NCBI GenBank assembly: GCA_963930655.1
Contig: OZ005611.1
Coordinates: 17,409,001-17,473,000 of the forward strand
Reading direction: 5' to 3'
Length of the DNA: 64,000 nucleotides
From: Myrica gale
Taxonomy: Eukaryota > Streptophyta > Magnoliopsida > Fagales > Myricaceae
The translations under genes were made by a program, and so were the position numbers. Shown here one piece after another: positions 34,102-45,232 of this stretch (within the stretch, counting starts at the first letter, position 1; the number at the start of each line of letters is the position of its first letter). Under the pieces are notes generated by a model, which was given only the letters and a program-made list of their open reading frames with translations, searched no databases and had not been told where the DNA came from.

Positions 34102-36456
34102 ATGGACAAAAGTCAGTCATTGTCCGTGCCTCCATATTTTGATGGAACCAATTATGCTTATTGGAAAGTTCGCACGAGTGCTTTTCTGAAAGCTCTTGAT
34201 GAACGTCTCTGGAGATCATCTGTTAAAGGATGGTCTGCACCGTTATCTGAGGTTGAAGGTGTTAAAACACCAAAAGATGTTAGTACCTGGTCTACGAATG
34301 AAATCAATGAGTGTAATTATAATAGCAAGGTTTTGCATGCAATTTTTATGGCTGTGTCTGCTGACGAATTTAAACGTATATCTATGTGTGAAACATCTAA
34401 GGCAGCATGGGATATACTGGAAACCAGTCACGAAGGAACCAAGACAGTAAAAAATTCGAAACTTCAAATGTTGACTACGAAGTTTGAAGAGATTCAAAAG
34501 AAAGAAGATGAAACCTTCGATGAGTTCTATGCAAAACTGAATGACATAGTCAATTCTAGTTATAATCTAGGAGAAAAGATTCCAGAACATCGAGTAGTCA
34601 GGAAAGTTATGAGATCTCTTCCTTGAAGATTCAGATCTAAAGTCCCTGCTATTGAGGAAAGCAAGGATCTTGACACTGTGAAAATTGAAGAGTTGGTAGG
34701 TTCTCTACAGACTTATGAAGTATCACTGCTTCAGCCCAAGAAGAACAAGTCCATTGCTTTGAAATCTATCAAAGAAGAGAGTTCAGCTGACTCAGATGAA
34801 GAAGTTTTGAATGATGCTCAATTTGCTATGTTTGTCAAACAATTCAAGAAATTCTTGAAACCCAGAAGTAGTCAGCGATCATTCAACAAGAACTCTGAAA
34901 AGAATCAGGGTAGTTCCAGTGGATTCAGAAAGGAAAAAAAGGACAAACACTTGTCTAATGACTCCAAGAGCAAAAAATTGAAGTGCTTTGAATGTCAAGG
35001 TTTTGGGCATGTCAGATCAGAATGTCCAACATATCTCAAGTCAAAAGGAAAAGCTATGAACGCATCATTGAGTGATGATGAGTCAAAAAGTAGCAGTGAT
35101 GATGATTCTTCGGAAGAAGAACAGGTAAATTTCGTGGATTTTGTAGCTAGTACTGATGGTCTTGTCTTGCAGGAGATTGATGATGATTTTGAGGATTCAG
35201 ATGACGATGGCAATATTGAAGAGAGTTTGCAAGAAGCCTACAATAAATTGTTCGAGAAAAGTCTGAAGCTTCAAAAGACAAACAAATCTTTTCTCAAGAA
35301 AATGCACAAAGTACAAAGTGAAAAAGATGTTCTTATGAGTAAGCTTGAAGAAGTCAGTACAAGAAATGTGGAACTCGAAGCTGAAGTAAAGATGCTGAAG
35401 TGTGCTCTTGACAAGGCCAATACACAACTTCAACAGTTTTCCAGTGGAATAAAGAAGCTTGATCATATGTTAAGTCTTGGAATTTCATCAGGAGATAGGA
35501 AAGGGCTTGGCTACACTGAATCTAAGGGTGCTTCAACTTCGAAGACGACATTTGTTCCAACATCTGTACCTGAAAAAATTTTAGATGTGAATAAACCAGC
35601 TCCACAGGTGAATAATGGTAAACAAATTGTTTCTAAATTTGTTGATTATGGGTCACACAAGAGAAATGCTAGGAATCACACACCACACAAGTTTGTTTCT
35701 ACATGTCATTTCTGTGGAAAGGTTGGTCACATTAGACCAAGATGCTTTAAATTGAACAAACAAGAGAAATCCTTGAATCAATCTTCGTTTTGTAACAGTC
35801 ATGAAAATTTAGCTCATCAAATTAGAGTTTTAACTGAGCAAACCATGTTGTTAAACAAGAAATTTCAACACTTGTCAAATAAGTCAAATGTGCGAGAAAA
35901 GGTTTGGATCAAGAAAGATGAAGTAAATTGTTTCAATTCTGTTGTTGTTTTTAAATCTCGATGTCTTTCGCTGTGGTATTTGGATAGTGCTTGTTTCAGG
36001 CATATGTGTGGTGACAAAAGTCTGTTCACAACGCTTAAAGATCACAAGGCTGGATCTGTGACTTTTGGTGATGGTGGTAAAGCACCAATTCTTGGAAAAG
36101 GTACAGTTGAAGTTGAAGGTTTGCCTCCTTTCAAGAATGTGTTGTTTGTTGGTGGATTGAAGGCAAATCGACTGAGTATCAGTCAAATTTGTGACTCTGG
36201 ATTTGAAGTTCGCTTTGGTAAGAATTCATGTTCTGTTTTTGATTCTGATGGTGAATGTCTTGTGCAAGGTACTCGCACGTCTGATAACTGCTATGGTATT
36301 AGTCCTCATACTGATTTGAAATGTAGAAGTGCCAAAATTGATGAAACTGAGTTATGGCATCAAAGACTCGAGCATGTGAATTACAGATATTTATCTGAAA
36401 TCTCTAAGAAAGAACTAGTTATAGGCTTGCCTAAACTAGAAAACGTTAAAGACTGA
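34102..36456 (+). mobile_element. Copia gag and protease region
   Basis: The gag start reads MDKSQSLSVPPYFDGTNYAY, the UBN2/gag type of plant copia elements. A zinc knuckle CFECQGFGHVRSEC lies at 34984-35025, then acidic Ser/Asp/Glu runs (35060-35215), a coiled-coil-like stretch (35220-35460), a second knuckle CHFCGKVGHIRPRC at 35704-35745, and the protease region with WYLDSACFRHMCGD near 35975. The integrase zinc-binding His/Cys region begins at the end (LWHQRLEHVN). Fossil with a few breaks. Confidence 0.88.
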
Positions 36457-37349
36457 GTGTGTGGACCATGTCAGCTTGGTAAGCAAATAAAGTCAGTCCA
36501 TCAAAGAACTACTAATGTTCTGACTAAGAGACCGTTGGAATTATTACATATGGATCTCATAGGACCAACTAGATTTGAAAGTCTAGGAGGAAAAAAATAC
36601 ATCTTGGTGGTGATGGATGACTTCTCAAGATTCACTTGAGTGGATCTTCTGAGAGAGAAGTCTGATGCTTTTGAACGAGCTGAGATCTTGTTTAAAAGAC
36701 TGATGAATGAAAAGGATTCCTCCATTATCAGAATCATGAGTGATCATGGTAAGGAATTTGAGAATAATAACTCCTTGATTTATGCACCAATGCAGGTATG
36801 CATCAAGAGTTCTCTGCTCCAATCACACCGCAGCAGAATGGAGTTGTAGAACGAAAGAATCGTTTCCTTCAGGAAATGGCTCGAGCAATGATCCACAACA
36901 AGAAGGTAGCTCTTCATTTTTGGGGTGAAGCAATCAACACTGCCTGTCACATTGTGAACCGTGTCTATCTCATACCAGGTATGGACAAGACTTCGTATGA
37001 ATTATGGAAAGGTAAGAAACCTACTGTGAAGTACTTCAAGGTTTTTGGTAGTATTTGTTATATTCTTCGTGATAGAGAAAACACTGCTAAATTTGATACA
37101 AAGAGTGATAGAGGAATTTTCTTAGGTTACTCTTCATACAGTAGAGCTCTTCGTGTCTACAATTCTCGTACTCTTACTGTCATGGAATCCACTAATGTTG
37201 TTGTGATGATGCTTCAAGTGATTCCCAAAATAATGACAATGAAGAAAATCTTTCTGTTGAAAATGCATGTGACACTGCAGGAGATGTTAACGTCTCCTTT
37301 GATTCTGAAGTTCTTTCTACTAAGGAACCACCCTCAAGGGTTAAATTGA
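36457..37349 (+). mobile_element. Copia integrase region
   Basis: Phrases include CGPCQLGKQIKSVH (end of the zinc-binding region), HMDLIGPTRFESLGGKKY (first catalytic Asp), EFSAPITPQQNGVVERKNR (third catalytic residue region) and the GKKP-motif stretch LWKGKKPTVKYFKVFGS. Broken at several points. Confidence 0.88.
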
Positions 37350-38976
37350 ATAATCCTAACGAGAACATAATTGGTGATCTTAATGAGGGGATGCGATTAA
37401 GAAGAAAAGTGTTGAGTCATTTAACTTACACTAGTTATGTGTCTCAAATTGAACCTAAGAAGGTAGAAGAAGCTCTTCAAGATGACTTCTGGATAAATGC
37501 CATACATGAGGAATTAAATCAATTCGTTCGAAATGATGTGTGGTATTTAGTGCCTAGACCTGCAGATACAAATGTCATCGGTACCAAGTGGATTTTCAAG
37601 AACAAGATAGATGAGAATGGGGAAATCACTCGCAATAAGGCAAGGTTAGTTGCTCAAGGATATACACAAGTAGAAGGTATTGACTTCGATGAAACTTTTG
37701 CTCCAGTTGCACGTTTAGAGTCAATACGTATTTTACTTGCTGTCTCTTGCTTTATGAATTTTAAGTTATATCAGAAGGATGTCAAGAGTGCCTTCTTGAA
37801 TGGTATTCTTTAAGAAGAAGCGTATGTTGAACAACCCAAAGGATTTGTAGATCCTTAATATCCCAATCATGTCTATCGCTTGAAGAAAGCTCTATATGGG
37901 CTTAAATAAGCTCCACGGGCCTGATATGATCGATTGACGGCTTATCTCCTAGATCATGGATTCTCGAGAGGAGGAGTTGACCGAACTCTTTTTGTCAAGA
38001 ATGATAAGACAAATATCACTGTATCTCAAATTTATGTTGATGACATAGTCTTTGGTGCCACTGTTGATAAACTTGCTCATTCCTTTGCTGAAGCTATGCA
38101 AAGTGAATTTGAAATGAGTATGGTCGGTGAACTAAATTATTTTCTTGGTTTCCAGGTTAAACAACTTAATGATGAATTATTTATATCCCAATCAAAGTAT
38201 GCAAGAATCTTGTCAAACGCTTTGGATTGGATAGCAAGAAACATACCCGGACTCTTATGGGCACAAGTGTGAAGATAGCCTCAGATTCTTCTGAGAAGAG
38301 TGTTGATCAAACTTTCTACCGAAGCATGATAGGTAGTCTTCTCTATTTAACTGCAAGTCGTCCAGATATTTCTTTTAGCGTGGGAGTTTGTGCTAGAATT
38401 CAGACTAATCCTAAAGAATCTCACTTGAGTGCTGTCAAACGCATTATTCGATATGTTAATGGCATTGTAGATTATGGAATTTGGTACTCCAGGGATACAG
38501 ATATAGATCTAGCTGGTTATTCTGATGCTGACTGGGCTGGTAATGTTAATGATAGAAAAAACACCTCTGGTGGGTGTTTTTATATAGGAACTAGTTTAGT
38601 AGCTTGGCTGAGTAAGAAACAAAATTCTATTTCATTATCTACTGCCGAAGCTGAATATATTGCTGCAGGAAGTTGTTGTACTCAGTTGATTTTGATGAAA
38701 TAGATGCTTAAGGACTATGGCATAGAACAAGCTTGTATAACTGTGTTATGTGACAATACCAGTGCAATAAATATATCTAAGAATCCTGTTCAGCACTCTC
38801 GGACCAAGCACATCGACATTCGCCGCCATTTCATTCGTGATCTTGTGGAGTCTCAAACTATTTCCTTGGAGCACATATCTACTGAGAATCAATTGGCCGA
38901 TATTTTCACCAAACCATTGGATGGTCTCAGGTTTGAGTTTCTCAGGAAAGCCATTGGTGTTTGTGCTGTCCTTTGA
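37350..38976 (+). mobile_element. Copia reverse transcriptase and RNase H
   Basis: Reverse transcriptase phrases [20 protein letters not shown] (near 37590), [12 protein letters not shown] (near 37770) and the catalytic YVDDIVFGA (near 38033) are present, followed by RNase H with YSDADWAGNVNDRKNTSGG (near 38517) and the tail LADIFTKPLDGLRFEFLRKA. The pol region ends at a stop at 38974-38976. Several breaks. Confidence 0.88.
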
Positions 38977-40916
38977 ATTGCATCATTTTGCATTCTCATT
39001 TTTTTTTGTTATTTGATTTTTTTTGTTTTTCCCGTTTCCTCTTTGTTAGTCTTCTGTTTCTTTGTTGTGTGTCTTCCTTGTTTATATTAAAAAAAATGGT
39101 TATGTCACTCGTTGCCTGGATTAACTGATTAGTGCTATCTTCTTTACTTATTGGACATATAGTCATTTTTCGTGCATGAGTTTTTCAATACTCCTTCAAC
39201 TTGTGTCTGATCAATAATGTATCTTGCCAGTTGTGCTTATAGTCTCTGGTTGGTGTCAACGGGTATGATTTTTAAAATATTTACTTGACTATAACTATCA
39301 CCATGAACACTGAACTTATTAGATGAGTCTTGACCGCATGTGTGAGTCTGTGTGTTTGCAATCACAAGTGAAGGGAACCATGTACATCTGGTTGAATTGA
39401 CCTTTGACTAGTTGAACCTCATTGTGCCCCCTTTTTAAGTCTAAGACTACAAAAGAAAAGGCAAAAGAAAAGAATAGAAAAGCCAACAAAAGTACAAGAT
39501 TTACTTGTCAAGAAAACCAATGAGAAAGTCTGAAAGCTTATGCATTGAAGCTCCAGATTCAGGGGAGTAAAAACATCGCAACAAAGTTACAAATTTCAGG
39601 TCCTAGTGGCATTGGGTTTGACCTTCACCTGCTGTGTCATGGTTCTTCTTCACCAGTGGTTTCTATTTGATATGTCGTGACCACCACACAAACCTAAGGT
39701 CTTAAGTATCTCTTTTTTGTTGCGGTCTTTCACACACATGTCGTTCTTATTTTCTAAGTCATTGAAGTTTTCCTGATCAGAGACTTGTAGCAAGCTGATG
39801 TTTTGTATTATTTTTCATGATCATGAGATGGTTTAGTATTATTGTTTCATGATTTTCTGAGAAATTGCTAAGTCTTTTAAGTTTTCAAGTGTGTTACCAT
39901 GTTTTTCCTGTCAGCGTTTGACTACCGCTCGACAGTCGCTCGAGCTCTAGTGTTTTTCCTTGTCCAGAGTTTTGTCGTTTGACCGTCGCTCTACAAGCGG
40001 TCAAGCGGTCTTGTCTCTGTCCATACAGAGTGTTTTCGCTTGACGGGCGTGCGTCACGCGGTCGAGCATCGCTGTTATTTATTTATACATAATGCTCACA
40101 CTTGTCCACCGCTCAATGGGCGGTCGAGCGTGACTCAATAAGTTAACCTCACGTGTTCTTTTCTTTCCCCCACCCGTGCTCCCGCTTTACTTTCTTCTCT
40201 TTTTCTTCTTCGTTTGCTCCCGCCGCACCTGAGTCTTCCCTCTCCTCTTGTATTTTGTCCCCCATTTTCCCTTAATTTGTGGTCTGTTGTCTTCTCCATC
40301 CAACCTCGTTCTCTTCCCTTGTCAAGGTAATCTTCTTCCTCAGTTTTCTTGGTTTTTGTTGTTGTTTTTAAGGGTTTCTGGTTCGTCTGGTGACTGGTTG
40401 TGTTGGGATTGTTGGTTATCTGTTGTTTGCCGTATCTTTGGTTCTCTTTTATGTGTGTTTCTGCTCTATTCGTCTTCTTTGCTTATTTCTCGTGCTTTTG
40501 GCTGTATTCTGTTGGCGTGGCATGTTTTTTCATGGTGTATGAGTGCCTTGCATACCAGGTGTTTGTTCAAATGCCTTTGTCGCTTCTCTTGGTTTTGTTT
40601 AATGGTTTTCTTCGTTTGTTTATTTCCACGCCTGCCTCCTGTTTGTTAAAATGCTCCAGTATAGTTTCTTGCCTATTTTGCCTAGATGCTCATATGATCT
40701 ATTGTTCGGTCGTCTGGTTGGCTTATTGTCTCTCTCTTTGCTGCACTTTGTTGGTCCTTGATACTTTATCCTGTGGTTCAGTTGTCTCATTGTGCTCTTG
40801 CATTGGCATTTTCTCTTGCTGCATGCCATTTTCATGTGTTCAAGGGCGGTATATTACACTTTTGGTTTTCCTGCTGTTACTTGCCTCTAACCTTGACTTG
40901 TGCTTCTGGTTCTTAG
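38977..40916 (+). mobile_element. Copia non-coding stretch before the extra ORF
   Basis: About 1.9 kb with no supported frame. Hydrophobic open frames at 40248-40930 reflect T-rich composition. A CTCGAG/GGTCGAGCG-rich cluster lies at 39895-40140. A pyrimidine-rich tract ending TTCTTAG directly abuts the ATG at 40917 and resembles a splice acceptor. Confidence 0.6.
39895..40140 (+). promoter_or_regulatory. CTCGAG-type motif cluster inside copia
   Basis: Repeats of GCTCGACAGTCGCTCGAG, GCGGTCAAGCGGTC and GGGCGGTCGAGCGTGACT give a CpG-dense island in AT-rich sequence, with the same motif style as the LTR modules. It could serve as a second regulatory region for the extra ORF downstream; this is inference. 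Confidence 0.45.
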
Positions 40917-42563
40917 ATGGTGAAGCGTAAACAGCCTGCTAGTCGTTCCTCTAAGCCTTCCAAAGTTCCTCGTAAAGCGAAACCTCGTCCTTTTGATGCT
41001 TCGCGCTTTGTCGACTCTCGTGCTTCCGAGCTTTTCCATTCCACCTTTCACAACTGCAAAGTTATTGTTGAACATGAGGTACACCTTACTGATCTTCCGG
41101 TTGCTACGGTATCTTCTTCACTTCTCATCATTGGGAACCCTTTCTACAGGATCTTTCCCATCTTGTTCCTCCTAAGCTCCTTGTTAGAGAATTTTACTCA
41201 AATTTCTTTGACATTGATGAGGCTTCCTTTAGCTTCTCTGTTTTTATCTGGGGTCAAAGCCTTCGGGTTTCTCCTGATGTTATTGCTACCTTATTTGGTG
41301 TTGTCAGGGTTCCTGACCCTGTCTACCCATATGTTGAGTCTCGTCAGACGCGTCCGTCCTTTGAAGCCATGTCGCTTCTTCTCTTTGGGCGTCCACATGC
41401 ATATGCTGGTGGTTCCCTCTTTACTTTCGAGTTCTCTGTGGAAACTCGTGTGGTCAGTCGGATTGCTCTGACCAATCTCTTCCCTGTCACTCATCTTTCC
41501 TCTATTTCTCTCTCTCGCGTTCGCTTTTATATGCGGTGATGATTGGTGACTCTATTGATATATGCTCTGTTATCTGCTCGCATATGATCGAGGTTTTTCA
41601 ATCCACTATGCGTACCGTGGGTCTCTCCTATGCTTGTCTGATTCAGCGTTTGTATCGTGCTCATGACATTAGTTTCCCTCCTGACAGTCCAATTCCTCCA
41701 ACGCATTCTGCTATTAGTTCAACGACTATCTCTTTGAGTCGTTCACATCACAAACACCCTCCGGGGATTGCTTCCGACTCTGCCGCTCCTTCCTCTAGTT
41801 TTCCCGTTTCACCTTTGTCTTCTCTTCCTCCTCCTCCTTACGTTCCGCCCTCTTCCGCTCGTTCCTCTTATTCCTCGATTCCGCCTCCGTTGGATCCTTC
41901 CTTCGCTGCGTTCTTCTCTGTGGTGCTGGACCGACTTGACTCCCTTTCCACACACTCTGAGAATCTTATTAAGGTTGTGTTTGCTAAAAAAATTTTACAA
42001 AATTTTTCACCAACTCACAATAAAATACTACGATATAATCTCTTTCTCCCATCAAATCATAACTTTTCATTACAAAAAATATAAAAAATTACCTCTCTCT
42101 TCACTTTTTCACTAAATTCAATATCATCACTAAACCCAATACCAAAAATTTTACAACACAAACATACCCTAAGATTGTTATGTGTAATCAACGTAAGCTT
42201 AAGCGCTATACTCTTACTCTTGCTAATCATGCTAGGGCGACTGAGCGACATACTCGGGCGATATCCCAACTTCATCGTGTGATTCGCCCTCTCGTTGTTG
42301 CGGCTGCTCTGCCATCTGAAATTTCCTCTCCCTCTGAGTCGTCTACTTCTTCTGGCGCGTCTGCTCCTTTCGTCTGAGGTGTCAGCTGCTGATCCTCCGC
42401 CCATTGTTGCTCCTCCGCCGTCTTCATAACTTCCGGGTGCTGTGGTTTCTGCCCCTGCATCGCCAACTGGTACGGTGGTGCTGTCTCATTCCTCTTCTCC
42501 TGGCACGGTGGTGTTGTCTAGCCCCTCTTCTTCTGGTGAGGGTTAGTCCGCTGCTCCGGGTGC
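40917..42563 (+). mobile_element. Copia extra 3' ORF (env-like position), MITE-split
   Basis: A coding region starts at ATG 40917 with a basic N-terminus (VKRKQPASRSSKPSK). Around 41180-41345 it has a stretch resembling the putative plant transposon protein domain (LVREFYSNFFDIDEASF). A Ser/Pro-rich region (41700-41930) follows. Sireviruses are known for an additional ORF in this position, often called env-like. Here it is interrupted by a MITE at 41973-42169; Ser-rich coding-like sequence continues after it. It is also broken elsewhere. I see no convincing envelope features such as a clear signal peptide with a fusion-like segment. Confidence 0.6.
41973..42169. mobile_element. Tourist-like MITE inside copia extra ORF
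   Basis: 197 bp, ends GGTTGTGTTTG and CAAACATACCC, flanked by TAA (41970-41972 and 42170-42172), the PIF/Harbinger target. Its interior matches the MITE at 1873-2071. It was inserted after the copia element, and lies outside the 8 kb duplicated block. Confidence 0.85.
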
Positions 42564-43016
42564 TTCGACCCCGCCTTTGGATGACTGACCCTTTGTCCAG
42601 TCGTGACAAAAAGAGGGAGTAGTTCTAGCTGCTGTTTTGCTAGAGATTATTAGTTGAGGGGGAGATTACTTTTTGTTTAGGCTGATTTGTAATTCATTTC
42701 ACATCATGTACATCATTCCCAGTTACTTGTAGCACTTTTATTTTCCATATTATTGCTTTTATTGACATTTTAATTGATATATGGAAAATGTGATTTGTTT
42801 CTTATCTGTTGTTTATGATTTGAAAACTTATCTGTGCTATCTCACTTGGTTGTTAAGATTGTAATTCAGGTCTTCAGTTTTCGACTCTTGAACATGTGTC
42901 TAGGTCATAGGTGGGTTAAATTTTAAACAGATCTTTGTCTTGGTGATTGACAAATTTCTCTATCTTGTTTTCGGATATATTGTTGGTTTTGTCACGGAAT
43001 TGCCAAATGGGGAGTT
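42564..43016 (+). mobile_element. Copia 3' non-coding region and polypurine tract
   Basis: Non-coding sequence between the extra ORF and the 3' LTR. It ends with the purine-rich AAATGGGGAG just before 43017. A GTTGAGGGGGAGATT string near 42654 is a second G-rich run. Confidence 0.65.
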
Positions 43017-43975
43017 TATTAGGGTATTTTCGTGTTGGCATTATTCCGTGTCAAAATATGTCGTGTTTGAGTTGTAAGTTTGGTTCCATGTTCAAGAGTT
43101 AGAAGTGGTTTGTTTAATGTGTCATCACGTTTAACCAGCGTTCGACACAAGCTCGAGCGTCCTTGGAATATTCAGACAGACTTGTCACGCTCGACCAGCG
43201 CGCGACCAGTGGTCGAGCGCCCTTGGAGAATTTTATACAGAATTGCCACACTCGACAACCGCTCGAGCGACACTAGGAAAAATTCAGACAGAAGCTTTGC
43301 GTTCGACGAGCACTCAACCGACGCTTGAGCGGTCTCCGGCGAATTTCCGAAAATGCTGAATTTTTGGAGTTTCCTTTTGAAGACATGTGAAACCCTACTA
43401 TGTTCGAGGGTGGCCGTACTAAACCTTTCTGAGGAGTCTATTGAGTTGTTTGAGTGCCTCCTTCCTTGGGAAAAAGGGTTGAGAAGATTCATGCTTCAAG
43501 TTGGTTGATTTCTTCCTTATTCTTAAATATATTGGATTGATTCCTTCATGGTGGTGAAGGAGTGCTGATGAACAAGGTTGTTCGTGGAGATCTATAAGAA
43601 GAACCTCAAGGCGTTGAGGTGAATGCCGCTTGGAGCGGGTCTGAGCGAGGTAGCTTAGATTATTACTTCAGGGGTGTCAGAGTCAAGCAACTGTGGTTGC
43701 CCGTGTCTGAATCACTGTTGTAAGTTATTCTTCTTAGTGAATTACGGGTGGCTGCTAGCCCGGAGTGATTTTAATATTTGTATCACTTGTCTCCTTATGT
43801 TTGGTTGATCTCTTTACAAGTTGATTTAATGTTTGATGGTTGTGTTGATTAGATTGTTCTATCTAGGCTGATCGATATTGAAACTTGTTTTTAATATTGG
43901 TATTGTTTTAGTAAATTATGTATTTCACCTATTCACCCCCTCTAGGTGAAGTTAGGGTCTAAACTAGGTTTTTCA
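43017..43975 (+). repeat. Copia 3' LTR
   Basis: 959 bp direct repeat of 33095-34058. It starts TATTAGGG rather than TGTTAGGG and ends TTTTTCA before AGTAG. It retains extra CTCGAG-containing sequence that the 5' LTR lacks and is shorter near its end. The CTCGAG module spans 43124-43315. Confidence 0.92.
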
Positions 43976-44965
43976 AGTAGAAATGCATGCCATACAAGAA
44001 ATGGATTGTGCTTGCATTTTGATTAACCCTACTGATGCAAAAGTTTTGTTTAGGCACATGGAAGCTAGTCCTTCTATAACATCGACTTCCTTGATATTCA
44101 AACAACCAATCTTGGGATGAAGGGTACTCTTACCGTTGCCAGTCATGCTGTACCAGGTCCTTCACACAGTATTCCGTGCATTTTGAAACCAGATATAATG
44201 GCACCTAGATCACTAATTTTGGGTGCTCGGTCCTCGAATGTTCCATTAAGTGATCAAGGAGTAAACAAATTATATAACAATTTCAACATTATGTCGGGGA
44301 CATCCGTAGCTTGTGCTCATGCCTCAGGTGTGGCTGCTCTTTTAAAAGGTGCACATCCAGAATGGAGTTATGCAGCAATAAGGTCGGCTATTCTAACTAC
44401 TGCAGTCCCACTGTATAATACTTTGAAGCCAATTCTAGACAACAAAATTACCTTGAGGCTGCTTCACCTTTATCCATGGGAGCAGGGCAGATTAATCCAA
44501 ATCAAGCTCTCGACCCAAGTTTAACCTATGATGCATCGCCCCAAGACTATGTGAATCTTTTATGCTCCATGAACTTTAACTAGAGAAAGATATTTGATAT
44601 CACTGGATAATGAAAGTATAGTTGTTCGAAGCCTTCTTCTGATCTTAATTACCTTTCCTTTATGGTTCTATACCGTACTAAGGGAGAGAAGTTTGAACGG
44701 AGCTTTCGAAGAAATGTAACTAATGTTGGACAAGATAGACCGAATTATACGACAAGAGTGACTGGACCTAAACACTCTAATATCACAGTGTCACCATAGA
44801 TATTGAGCTTCACACAGAAGAATCAAAACAGGTCATACACTCTCACTATAAAATATGCAAGTAAGAAGAATGTTGAAGTCGCATTTGGCAATCTTGTTTG
44901 GGGTCAAAGACAATAACAATCACAAGGTGAGAAGTCCAACTGTGATAGCTTTTGATCAGAAGTGA
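43976..44965 (+). pseudogene. Subtilisin-like protease pseudogene, 3' half
   Basis: Picks up exactly where 33094 leaves off: it starts with the repeated AGTAG, completes the second 288 bp unit (EMHAIQEMDCACILINPTD) and carries the Ser region NIMSGTSVACAHASGVAALL (near 44288) with the catalytic Ser intact, then HPEWSYAAIRSAILTTA. The C-terminal fibronectin-III-like domain is seen at 44695-44930 (NVTNVGQDRPNYTTRVTGP). Frameshifts near 44120 and 44480 and in-frame stops at about 44581 and 44797 make it inactive. The natural stop is likely TGA at 44963-44965. Confidence 0.85.
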
Positions 44966-45232
44966 ATGAGTCATGGTTCGTGTTGGTTATTTGTTTTCAA
45001 TTATATTTACCAGTAATATATAGCTATATGAAATTATCGGATCTTTTAAAGTTATTGTCTAGTATTAAACATCATTATGTTTCTTTCATACTTAAGTCAC
45101 TGTGTCTTTTTGGCTATACGAATGTGTAATTTGTTACCGTTCTTGCTTTTTGAATGAGTTTTATATTAGAAGTTATATGTATCTCTTGAAATATTTGTTA
45201 AAATTTTTACTTTGTGTCTTCCTTTGGTAGCC
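44966..45232. other. Short intergenic gap between subtilases
   Basis: AT-rich spacer between two head-to-tail subtilase pseudogenes. No motif stands out. Confidence 0.5.

Larger units (their letters stand above)
29682..37687 (+). repeat. 8.0 kb tandem duplication, copy 2
   Basis: 8006 bp direct copy of 21664-29681. It starts immediately after GACTTC in the truncated copia and ends at the equivalent GACTTC at 37682-37687, after which the copia element simply continues. The shared ACTTC at the junction is microhomology of 5 bases. Confidence 0.93.
33095..43975 (+). mobile_element. Full-length Ty1/copia Sirevirus-type element
   Basis: A complete LTR-to-LTR element of 10.9 kb. 5' LTR 33095-34058, primer site 34061-34071, gag-pol 34102-38976, a long non-coding stretch, an extra ORF from 40917, a purine-rich tract (AAATGGGGAG) and 3' LTR 43017-43975. 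AGTAG flanks both ends (33090-33094 and 43976-43980). The size, the long gag with coiled coil, and the extra 3' ORF point to the Sirevirus (Maximus/SIRE) lineage. It is structurally whole but not intact: gag-pol has roughly ten breaks and the extra ORF is split by a MITE. LTRs differ at about 3% plus several indels by eye, suggesting insertion a few million years ago. It sits inside the subtilase pseudogene. Confidence 0.92.

Noticed and set aside
40248-40930. Hydrophobic frames that look like a membrane protein
   Set aside because: T-rich non-coding retroelement sequence gives Leu/Phe/Cys-rich frames in all phases; no conserved start or homology is visible.
25090-43975. Two independent copia insertions at the same site
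   Set aside because: The flanks, most internal changes and the abrupt switch at 29681 show one insertion later copied in part by the 8 kb tandem duplication.
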